Positions 1 through 7,447 of a stretch of DNA of 59,238 bases are shown piece after piece (the stretch's first letter is position 1; every line of letters starts with the position of its first letter). Below the pieces are notes generated by a model that worked only from the letters and a program-made list of their open reading frames with translations, ran no database searches and had not been told where the DNA came from. Made by a program: the position numbers and the translations under genes. The DNA is from Acidobacteriaceae bacterium (GTDB lineage Bacteria; Acidobacteriota; Terriglobia; Terriglobales; Acidobacteriaceae): the NCBI GenBank assembly GCA_030041435.1, contig JASHNW010000014.1, positions 1 to 59,238 on the forward strand, read 5' to 3'.

Positions 1-221
1 ACGAAGGCCTGGGGCAGGTCGATGGTGCGCGACGCCAGCAGATCGGTCACGTGCAGACCGCGGAAGCTGCCGTGCCCGGCACGAAATTCGACGGCGATGC
101 CATTGCCCTGGAGGCGGTAGCCGGCGTTGCCGGAAAGCGCAGTAACGGTCTGCGCATGGACTGCCGCGGCCGCCACCAGAGCGGCAAGGACCAGGGCGCG
201 CGGGCGCAACGAAATGTGCAT
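1..221 (-). CDS. Secreted protein, N-terminal fragment (truncated by window edge)
   Basis: Only the first 73 codons are inside the window; the gene runs off the left edge. The start is ATG at 221, with a GGAGAG ribosome site about 10 bases upstream. Residues 1-24 form a clear Sec signal peptide (basic MHISLRPR, then an Ala/Leu/Val-rich core ending in VHAQ). The visible mature part (NGIAVEFRAGHGSFRGL) resembles the beta-sandwich start of secreted glycosidases, but no catalytic motif is visible, so the function is unassigned. It is last in a leftward set with the sugar kinase and permease, only 22 bases after the permease stop. A glycoside hydrolase or other sugar-related exported protein is the best guess. 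Confidence 0.6.
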   Translation of the reverse strand, partial: MHISLRPRALVLAALVAAAAVHAQTVTALSGNAGYRLQGNGIAVEFRAGHGSFRGLHVTDLLASRTIDLPQAF

Positions 222-243
222 CAGGATTTCTCTCTCCTTCGGC

Positions 244-1602
244 TCAGGCAAAGTCGATGGGGGCCTGGGTTGCGGATCGTTTGCCGCGCATGAACCAGTA
301 GACAATGAGGCCGACGACGACCCAGGTGGTTCCGAGAAGCTTGGCGCTATTGCTGAGATTGAGCCAGATGAAGGTGCAGATGACTAGCCCGCACAACGGC
401 GCGAGAGCGGGGAGGAACACCTTTTCCTTTGAGCGGAATTTGTAGTGGATGAGAGCGGCTGCGTTGACTCCGATGAAGGCGATAAAGGCGCCGAAATTCA
501 GCAGCTCCGCGCCCCGCTCGTAGGTCAGCAGCGACGCCCCGACCAGGGTGATTAGCCCCAGCAGCAGGACGTTGTTGCGGGGAATGCCGCTGCGGGCGCT
601 GACCGATCCAAAAAAACGCCGCGGCAGCGCATTCTCGCGGCCCATTCCGTACAGCAGGCGAGCGGCGCCGAACTGCGCGGCGATGCCGGAGCCGATGTTG
701 GCGATGAGCAGCGTAGCGTTGAGCAACTGGAAGAGGAAGCGGCCGCCGACACGCAGGGCGACGTGAACGTAGGCGGTGTCGACCATGCTCTCGGGAAACG
801 GCGCTTTGGCCGGCCACGCGAGTTGCGCGACGTAAACCTCGATGGCGGAGAGCACTCCAATGGCGAGACAGGTGAGCACCGTGGCCAGCATGACGTTGCG
901 CCGCGGATTCTCGACTTCTTCCGACATGGTGGAGATGCCGTCGAAGCCGATGTAGGTGAGGACTGCGATCGATGTGCCGTGGAAGATGCGTCCTGGAGCG
1001 AAGGTGGATGGATCGTAGAACGGGATGAGCCATGCGTATCCGGCGGGTCGCGCGATGAGCGCGATATAGCGGATGGCGTAGGCGAGGAAGATGACCACGA
1101 CGATGCCCATGCCGAACGCGAGGGCCGCATTCACGCGGCTCGAAGCCTGCACGCCAAGCAGATTCAATCCGGTGAAGACTACAACGAAAGCAACCACCCA
1201 CGCGGCGTAGGGCACCTGGGGCAAAACATTCTGCGCGGCGGCGCTGCACCAAACGACGCAGATGATGGGGTTGAGCATGTAGTCCATGAGCATGGCCCAG
1301 CCAACCACGTAGCCGGCCATGGGGTGCAGTTCCCTTCCGACGTAGGTGTAGGCGGAGCCGGCGCTGGGATAGATGCGCGCCATGCGTCCATAGCTGAGCG
1401 CGGTAAAGAGCATGGCCACCATGGCGATGAGGAGGGTGGTAACCACGTGTCCGCGAGCTGCATTGCTGACCACGCCGTAGACGCTCATGGGCGCGACCGG
1501 CTGAATGATGATGATGCCGAAGAGGATCAGGTGGCGAAGCTTGAGCGCGCGGCGGAGGCCGGGCGCGGAGCCTGCGTGCGTCGTGACGGCGGGTGCTTCC
1601 AG
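244..1602 (-). CDS. APC-superfamily amino acid/polyamine permease
   Basis: This is an inner-membrane secondary transporter of the amino acid-polyamine-organocation family, probably with 12 helices. The first ATG in frame is at 1488, but it lies inside transmembrane helix 1: the residues before it read LKLRHLILFGIIIIQPVAP, the classic APC start. The true start must be upstream. No in-frame ATG, GTG or TTG exists between 1488 and the kinase stop at 1645. An in-frame CTG at 1602 lies six bases after a GGAGG ribosome site and gives a normal 38-residue N-terminus, so I use it. Later helices (SYGRMARIYPSAGSAYTYVG, GFDGISTMSEEVENPRRNV) match the family. The substrate is not predictable. It sits between the PfkB kinase and a secreted protein on the same strand. 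Confidence 0.8.
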   Translation of the reverse strand: MEAPAVTTHAGSAPGLRRALKLRHLILFGIIIIQPVAPMSVYGVVSNAARGHVVTTLLIAMVAMLFTALSYGRMARIYPSAGSAYTYVGRELHPMAGYVVGWAMLMDYMLNPIICVVWCSAAAQNVLPQVPYAAWVVAFVVVFTGLNLLGVQASSRVNAALAFGMGIVVVIFLAYAIRYIALIARPAGYAWLIPFYDPSTFAPGRIFHGTSIAVLTYIGFDGISTMSEEVENPRRNVMLATVLTCLAIGVLSAIEVYVAQLAWPAKAPFPESMVDTAYVHVALRVGGRFLFQLLNATLLIANIGSGIAAQFGAARLLYGMGRENALPRRFFGSVSARSGIPRNNVLLLGLITLVGASLLTYERGAELLNFGAFIAFIGVNAAALIHYKFRSKEKVFLPALAPLCGLVICTFIWLNLSNSAKLLGTTWVVVGLIVYWFMRGKRSATQAPIDFA

Positions 1603-1644
1603 CGAACACCTCCAGGAGGTCTGCGGCCATGGCGCCGGCCAGGG

Positions 1645-2601
1645 TCAGGGTTCCGGCTGAGGAACGGGAAACTGGTGCTGGCGCAGAAATGTCTGCCGAA
1701 GGATACCATCGCGCAGGGCTTCTGTTCCCCCGGGACTCAGGGTGGAGAGCGCGCCGGCAATGTTGCCAGCGCGGGCGCAGGTTTCGGGGTCAGCGCCGCG
1801 CAGCCACGCGGCGAGAAAGCCGGCGTTGAAGGTATCGCCCGCGCCGATGGTATCGACGGGTTCGACGGTCACGCCGGGCACCGTGAACCGGCGCGAGCCC
1901 TGCTGCACGATGGCGCCGCGGGCGCCGCATTTGACGGCGATGAGCGGCACCAGCGGGGCGAGCGCGTCGAGTGCGGCCTCGACGCTGTCGCGGCGGGCGA
2001 TGCGGCGAATCTCGTCCTCGTTGGGCAGCAGCAGATCGACATACGGCAGAATGGCTTCGAGCACCCCGTTCCAGCGGTCTTCGGGATCGTCGTTCGTGTC
2101 GAGCGAGATGGTGAGGCCGCGCACCTTCAGGGTGCGGAAGAGCTCGGGCAGGCCGGCGTGCAGGCCGCGCTGCAGAAAGAGCGACGACAGATGGAAGTGC
2201 CGCGCCGTCGAGAGAAATTCGAGGTCGAGGTCGGCGCAGGTCATCTCGAACATGATGCCGGGGTAGGTGAGAATGCGCCGCGTGCGGCCGTGGTGCAGAA
2301 GGATGGTGACGCCGGTCTTCGTTCCGGTGGCGGAGCGGATGACGTGCGACAGGTCGACGCGGCTTTCCGCGAGACGCTCCATGGCGATTTGGCCCAGTTC
2401 GTCGCCGCCAACGCGGGTAATGAAGGCGGTGCGCGCGCCGAGCACGGAGATGTTGTGCGCGAGGATGGCGGAGGAGCTGCCGAGGGTCAGCTCAAAGTTG
2501 GTGGCCAGAATTTCCCGGTCGAGGGGGATGTTCTCGGCGAGTCCGTAGAGGATCAGGTCGAGGTTTACTTCTCCGGCGATGATGAGATCGAAGTCGGCCA
2601 T
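1645..2601 (-). CDS. PfkB-family carbohydrate kinase
   Basis: The 318-residue protein is a ribokinase/PfkB-type cytoplasmic sugar kinase using ATP. The N-terminus (IAGEVNLDLI) is the usual sugar-binding strand. The C-terminal signature DTIGAGDTFNAGFL near residue 250 carries the catalytic Asp of the GAGD motif and the anion hole. Length is normal for the family. It is the first gene of a leftward set (kinase, permease, secreted protein) and diverges from the alpha-galactosidase/DeoR arm, so it probably phosphorylates a sugar released or imported by this locus. The substrate (fructose, ketogluconate, ribose or another) cannot be read from the sequence. Confidence 0.9.
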   Translation of the reverse strand: MADFDLIIAGEVNLDLILYGLAENIPLDREILATNFELTLGSSSAILAHNISVLGARTAFITRVGGDELGQIAMERLAESRVDLSHVIRSATGTKTGVTILLHHGRTRRILTYPGIMFEMTCADLDLEFLSTARHFHLSSLFLQRGLHAGLPELFRTLKVRGLTISLDTNDDPEDRWNGVLEAILPYVDLLLPNEDEIRRIARRDSVEAALDALAPLVPLIAVKCGARGAIVQQGSRRFTVPGVTVEPVDTIGAGDTFNAGFLAAWLRGADPETCARAGNIAGALSTLSPGGTEALRDGILRQTFLRQHQFPVPQPEP

Positions 2602-2939
2602 GGTGCTGTGCTTCCCGATTGTCTCGAATCCGGTTCTACAGAGTTTTTGGCCCGGTATGGGCGTGGATGTTTGAGATTCCGTATTATTACCATTCTTTTC
2701 TTATCGGACGCAACGGCTCTGAGCGAGATTCGCAGAACGCGGGTCTCACACGCACGGGATTCGCAGTACGGACGATGCCGCTCTGTTGCGTATTCATCGA
2801 TCATTCTGCAGGTTGCGCGAAGGAGTTCGCTCTTGACAGAGGAAATTCCGACAGTCTACGCTTTCGTACTTGAACCGCATCGTCCGTAATAAAACGAAAT
2901 AAGGCAAGGTCGCTTGGCCAGGCAAGCGAGGGGGACCCG
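2602..2939. promoter_or_regulatory. Divergent control region between the two arms of the sugar locus
   Basis: This 338 bp gap separates the leftward kinase set from the rightward glycosidase-DeoR set. It is AT-richer than its surroundings and I see no gene in it. TTGACA at 2833-2838 followed 16 bases later by TCTACG (2855-2860) is a plausible rightward promoter. A perfect 12 bp inverted repeat (TACGGACGATGC at 2767-2778, its complement at 2877-2888) brackets this promoter. It may be a looping operator for the DeoR regulator encoded at 5503. Confidence 0.5.
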
Positions 2940-5399
2940 GTGAAGCTCGGCGGATCGAAACGAGTCGGCAGCCATTCGGCCTTTGCGCTGGGAGTTTGCG
3001 TGCTGTTCGCGCTGCCGGTGGCCGCACAGGCGCGCGGACTGCACGTGGCCATTGGAGCCGACGGGAGATACAGCATCGGCGGGCCGGATGCGGCCGGTTC
3101 CGCGCTCACTGCGGGCGTGGCGGCCGAGGTGGATGGCCACTGGCTGCACTCCGCGGATTTTCCAAAGCATGCCGTTGTGCAGTCGGAGACGCAGGGAGAC
3201 CTGGGCGCGGCGACCGAATGGCAGGTAACGAATTCGGGCGTGGCGGGAGAGCCGCAGCTTGTTTATCGGTTGCGCGCCTATCACGATGCTCCGTTCGCCG
3301 ATGTTCAGGTGACGGTGGAGAATGGGACGGGCGCGGCGATGCATGTGGAGGCGATCCGCGTTGTGGATGCCGCCGGCGATGACGTGGTGAATCTTGACGG
3401 CCCGGCGGCAGCGGACCGCGTACTGTCGGACAGTTTCAGCGAAGACCGGCCTGCGATGCGGATTCACGACCTCGCCGATACGCAGGGCGGAATGCATCGC
3501 GGGGTGGGCAGCCAGCTGCTTTACAACCGCGAGAGCCACGAGAGCCTTTTTGTGGGCGCGCTCACGTCGGACAAATTTCTGACGATTCTGCGGCTGCATC
3601 TGGCACCGGGCGCGGGGCCGCACATTGCTGCCTTCGAAGTGGATTCGACGGGCACAACGGAGATGGAGAAGGAGAACTCGCTCCAGAACTCTCCGGCGGA
3701 AGATCAGATCCCGCTCCGTATTCCTGTCGCTCCCGGCGGCACGCTGGCCTCAGAGCGGGTGCTGCTGAGCGTCGACAAGGATTATCACGGGCAGCTGGAA
3801 ACGTACGGCTCGCTGATTCGGAAGATCCACCACGCGCGCGTTGCTGCGCCGCCGCTGCTGGGCTGGTGGAGCTGGACGGCGTTCTACTTCGGCCTGAATG
3901 AAGGCGCCGCGCTGACCAACGCGCAGTGGCTCGCGGCGCACCTGCAGCGGTATGGCTACCAGGTCTTCCACATCGACGAGGGCTACCAGTATGCGCGCGG
4001 CGAGTACACCACGCCGAATGCAACGCTCTTCCCGCATGGTATGACCGCGCTCGAATACAAAATTCGCGGGCTGGGTCTGACGCCGGGTATCTGGACTGCT
4101 CCGTTTGAAGTGTCGGAGCGGTCGTGGGTGTATGAGCATCACCCCGACTGGCTGATTCACAACGCGCAGGGGCAGCCGATTCCGGCGGGGTCTGCGACCG
4201 ATGGGAAAGATCGGCTCTTCATTCTGGACACGACGAATCCTGGCGCGCAGGACTATCTGCGCATGACCTATTCGACGCTGGTGCAGAAGTGGGGCATTCA
4301 CTACATCAAGCTCGACTTCATGGACGACAGCGCGATCGAGGGCTATTACTACAAGCCCGGCACTACCGCCATGGAGGCGCAGCGCATCGGGCTGGGTATT
4401 ATTCGCAGCGCCGTGGGCGACGATGTGTATCTGGACAAAGACGGCAGCGTGATGATGAACCCCGTGGGCTATGTGGACTACGGGCGCATCTCGCAGGACA
4501 CGGGACACACCTTTGACGCGACGAAGGACGCGGCGACGGGGATTGCGGCGCGGTACTACATGGATCGCAATTTCTTCGTGTCGGATCCGGATGCCTTTAC
4601 GGTCTCGACGCAGACCATCTCCGATCAGAGCTGGCATGAGAGCCGGACGCCGGCGACGCTGGACGAAGCGCGGGCCTCCATGGCTCTGGCTGCGGTTTCC
4701 GGCGGAATGCTGGAGATCGGCGACAACCTGCCGTCGCTGGAGCGGATGACGGACCGGGTGGCGCTGATCGAGAACCAGGATTTGATCGACATGGTGCGGC
4801 TGGGGCGGGCTTCCACGCCCGTCGACCTGATGGACTACCGCGAGCAGGATGGTCAGCCGACGATCTTCCTGCTGAAGGAATCGCCGCGCCAGAGCATTTT
4901 GACGGTCTTCAACTGGACGAAGCAGCCGGTGCAGCGGACGATTTCGCTGGAGCGGCTGGGCCTTGCGGCTGGCGGGAACTATGCCATCTATGACGTTCTG
5001 GACAGCAAGGACGTGGCGGGACCGGCGGGGGGCGCTGTGGAGATGGAGATTCCGGCACAGTCGGTGCGCGTGCTGAAGCTGATCGACCGCAGCGTGGTTC
5101 CTGAGACACCGATGATGAAGATCGAGCATGCCGAGGGAGGCACAGCGGGAGACACGCTTGCGTTCTCGGCGGAACAGACGGGAGGCGATCCGGTGGTGGG
5201 GTGGCAATGGGATTTCGGCGATGGCGTGACGGCGGAAGGCCGCGCGACGAACCACGCGTGGACTGAGCCGGGCGACTACGATGTGACGGTGACGGCGCAG
5301 GGGCTGAGCGGCGAGGACGCGCAGCAGCAGTTTCGGATTCACATTGCCGGATATATGTCGACGGTGTTCAATCCGGCGAAGATACAACGCCTTCCGTGA
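2940..5399 (+). CDS. Secreted GH36-like alpha-galactosidase with C-terminal PKD domain
   Basis: The 819-residue protein probably hydrolyses alpha-galactosides outside the cytoplasm. The GTG start at 2940 is chosen because GAGGGGG lies just upstream and a signal peptide (residues 1-30, ending VAAQA) follows. Residues 35-280 are the beta-sandwich domain. The TIM barrel starts near 305 (GWWSWTAFYFGLNEG). FHIDEGYQ (343-350), YIKLDF with Asp459 as likely nucleophile and GRISQD with Asp521 as likely acid/base follow the GH36/clan GH-D plan. Residues about 725-805 form a PKD domain (WQWDFGDG), common in exported carbohydrate-active enzymes. It heads the rightward arm, with DeoR about 100 bases downstream. 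Exact specificity (galactose or related sugar) is uncertain. Confidence 0.85.
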   Translation: MKLGGSKRVGSHSAFALGVCVLFALPVAAQARGLHVAIGADGRYSIGGPDAAGSALTAGVAAEVDGHWLHSADFPKHAVVQSETQGDLGAATEWQVTNSGVAGEPQLVYRLRAYHDAPFADVQVTVENGTGAAMHVEAIRVVDAAGDDVVNLDGPAAADRVLSDSFSEDRPAMRIHDLADTQGGMHRGVGSQLLYNRESHESLFVGALTSDKFLTILRLHLAPGAGPHIAAFEVDSTGTTEMEKENSLQNSPAEDQIPLRIPVAPGGTLASERVLLSVDKDYHGQLETYGSLIRKIHHARVAAPPLLGWWSWTAFYFGLNEGAALTNAQWLAAHLQRYGYQVFHIDEGYQYARGEYTTPNATLFPHGMTALEYKIRGLGLTPGIWTAPFEVSERSWVYEHHPDWLIHNAQGQPIPAGSATDGKDRLFILDTTNPGAQDYLRMTYSTLVQKWGIHYIKLDFMDDSAIEGYYYKPGTTAMEAQRIGLGIIRSAVGDDVYLDKDGSVMMNPVGYVDYGRISQDTGHTFDATKDAATGIAARYYMDRNFFVSDPDAFTVSTQTISDQSWHESRTPATLDEARASMALAAVSGGMLEIGDNLPSLERMTDRVALIENQDLIDMVRLGRASTPVDLMDYREQDGQPTIFLLKESPRQSILTVFNWTKQPVQRTISLERLGLAAGGNYAIYDVLDSKDVAGPAGGAVEMEIPAQSVRVLKLIDRSVVPETPMMKIEHAEGGTAGDTLAFSAEQTGGDPVVGWQWDFGDGVTAEGRATNHAWTEPGDYDVTVTAQGLSGEDAQQQFRIHIAGYMSTVFNPAKIQRLP

Positions 5400-5502
5400 G
5401 GTTCGCATTCCGTTGGCACGGGCGGGCGCGGAGCAGCTATGATGCGGCTTACGCATCGAGGCCGCGCGCACGGCGCGCAGTGGAGAGGACGACACGGGAA
5501 GC

Positions 5503-6315
5503 ATGGCACGGAAACCCATGAAGACAGCCCTGGAAACAAACGACAGCAGCCAGATGCTCATCGATGAGCGCCGCCGCCACATTCTGTCGCTGGTGCAGAG
5601 CCAGGGGCGCGTTTTGGTGGGAGAACTTTCGCGCACGCTCGGGATTTCGCAGATCACGATCCGCAAGGATCTCGAACATCTGCAGTCGCGGGGACTGATC
5701 CAGCGCACGCACGGCGGGGCGCTGCGGATGCAGTCGGGAGCGCTCTTCGATCCGTCGCTGCAGGAGAAGCAGAAGCAGCATTCGCAGGAGAAGCAGCGCA
5801 TTGCGGACGAGGCGGCGAAGATGGTGCAGGAGGGCCAGTGCGTGATGCTGGACTCCGGCACGACGACTACGGCGGTTGCGCACGCGCTGAAGCGTTATTC
5901 GCAGCTGACGCTGATTACGAACGCGGTGAACATCGCCGCGGAATTGACGAATACGAACTTCGAGGTAATCCTGATCGGCGGGACTTTGCGGAAGAATTCG
6001 TTTTCGCTGGTCGGGCCGCTGGCGGAAGACGTGCTGAACGAGATGCACGCGGACATTTTGTTTCTGGGCGTGGACGGGTTCGATGTGGAAACCGGCATCA
6101 CCACGCCGAACTTCCTTGAGTCGCGTGTGAACCGGGCCATGGTGAAGGCGGCGCGGAGGGTAGTGGTCGTGTGCGACTCGACAAAATTCAATCGCCGCAG
6201 CCTCTCGCGCATCGTGCCAACCTCGGCAATTCACTGCGTCATCACGGATAAGAACATTCCCCGCGAGGCAGAGGACGCGCTGCGGAGCCAGAACGTGGAA
6301 CTGATCCTGGTGTAG
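5503..6315 (+). CDS. DeoR-family transcriptional regulator
   Basis: This is a 270-residue cytoplasmic repressor of the DeoR/GlpR type. The N-terminal winged helix-turn-helix (residues about 20-75: RRHILSLVQSQGRVLVGELS, then DLEHLQSRGLIQRTHGGAL) is followed by the sugar-phosphate sensing DeoRC domain (MLDSGTTTTAVAHAL, FLGVDGFDVETGITTPN). DeoR proteins usually respond to a phosphorylated sugar. The PfkB kinase encoded divergently could supply that ligand, so this is the likely regulator of the whole locus, with the inverted repeat at 2767/2877 as a candidate operator. It lies between the glycosidase and the amidohydrolase on the same strand. Confidence 0.92.
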   Translation: MARKPMKTALETNDSSQMLIDERRRHILSLVQSQGRVLVGELSRTLGISQITIRKDLEHLQSRGLIQRTHGGALRMQSGALFDPSLQEKQKQHSQEKQRIADEAAKMVQEGQCVMLDSGTTTTAVAHALKRYSQLTLITNAVNIAAELTNTNFEVILIGGTLRKNSFSLVGPLAEDVLNEMHADILFLGVDGFDVETGITTPNFLESRVNRAMVKAARRVVVVCDSTKFNRRSLSRIVPTSAIHCVITDKNIPREAEDALRSQNVELILV

Positions 6316-6326
6316 GGCTGAGGCGC

Positions 6327-7388
6327 ATGGATTCCGCGGACACGCAAAAGGAACAGGACAAGTTTGTCGCGCTGGTGACGGCCAAGGCGGAGGTGACGCT
6401 GCCTCTGGGAGAATTTCACCCGCGATCGATGCTGGCGGCGCCCGAGCACGAGATTCAGCGTCCCCGCTTCCCTGCCGTCGATTACCACAACCATCTCGAC
6501 TCGATGGAGCCGGCCGACGTGCTGCGCGTGATGGATACGTGCGGCATCGAGAAGGTCGTCAACATCACGATGCAGACCGGCGATGCGGCGCTGCGCATGA
6601 TCGATAAGTATCGCGCCGCGGACGCGCAGCGCTTCGCCACCATCGGGTGGATGGACTGGGCGGGCGTCGGCGAGCCGGACTTCGTGCTGAGGACCTGCGA
6701 GTTTCTGGAGCGGCTGGTGGAGCGCGGCGCGGTAGGCATCAAGTTCTGGAAGGACCTGGGACTGAGCGTGCGGGACGGCAGCGGGCAGTTGCTGCGCATC
6801 GACGACGAGCGGCTGGCGCCGATCTTCGACAAGGCCGCAGAGCTGGGCATTCCGGTTATGTTTCACACTGCCGACCCGGATGCGTTCTTTCTGCCCATCG
6901 ACAGCCGCAACGAGCGGTTCGAGGAGCTGGCGGCGCATCCGGACTGGGGATTCTACGGTTCGCAATATTCGAAATCGGAGCTGCTCGACCAGCGCGACCG
7001 GGTCATTGCGCGCCATCCGGGGACGACGTTTGTGGCGGCGCATGTGGCGGAGAGCGGCGAGAACCTGGCGCGCGCCACAAAACTGCTGGAGACGTATCCG
7101 AACGTGTATGTCGACATCAGCGCCCGTGCGTCGGAGCTGGGGCGGCAGCCGTACACAGCGCGCGCGTTCTTTCTGCGCTTCGCCGACCGGATTCTCTTTG
7201 GCACAGACCTGCTGCCGGAGGAGAGCATGTACCGGCTCTACTTCCGCTTCCTCGAAACGGCAGATGAGTATTTTGAGTACCCTTCGCACGCTTCGCGCCA
7301 GGGCCGGTGGAATATCTACGGTCTATCCCTTCCCGACGATGTTCTGAAAAAGGTCTATCGCGAGAATGCCCTGCGGCTGCTAAGGTAG
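6327..7388 (+). CDS. Amidohydrolase-family TIM-barrel metal-dependent hydrolase
   Basis: The 353-residue protein belongs to the amidohydrolase-2 group (metal-dependent hydrolases and decarboxylases with one or two metals). Near the N-terminus HNH (54-56) is the HxH metal site. A further His lies in MFHTADPD, another in VAAHVAES, and the late Asp in LFGTDLLPEE; these are the expected metal ligands in order. It starts 11 bases after the DeoR stop, so the two are surely cotranscribed. In sugar clusters such proteins act as lactonases or dehydratases, but the substrate here is unknown. Confidence 0.85.
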   Translation: MDSADTQKEQDKFVALVTAKAEVTLPLGEFHPRSMLAAPEHEIQRPRFPAVDYHNHLDSMEPADVLRVMDTCGIEKVVNITMQTGDAALRMIDKYRAADAQRFATIGWMDWAGVGEPDFVLRTCEFLERLVERGAVGIKFWKDLGLSVRDGSGQLLRIDDERLAPIFDKAAELGIPVMFHTADPDAFFLPIDSRNERFEELAAHPDWGFYGSQYSKSELLDQRDRVIARHPGTTFVAAHVAESGENLARATKLLETYPNVYVDISARASELGRQPYTARAFFLRFADRILFGTDLLPEESMYRLYFRFLETADEYFEYPSHASRQGRWNIYGLSLPDDVLKKVYRENALRLLR

Positions 7389-7447
7389 CGGAGAAGCATC
7401 AAGGAGAACCACACAGTGCATCCTGAATCGGCAACGCCCGCGGCGCT

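Noticed and set aside
763-2889. 708-codon open frame on the plus strand
   Set aside because: It runs antisense to the kinase and permease genes, which have clear family motifs. Its translation is rich in Arg/Gly/Asp/His as expected for a shadow frame in GC-rich DNA.
3750-5861. 703-codon open frame on the minus strand
   Set aside because: It is antisense to the alpha-galactosidase and DeoR genes, Arg/His/Pro-rich, with no motifs or ribosome site.
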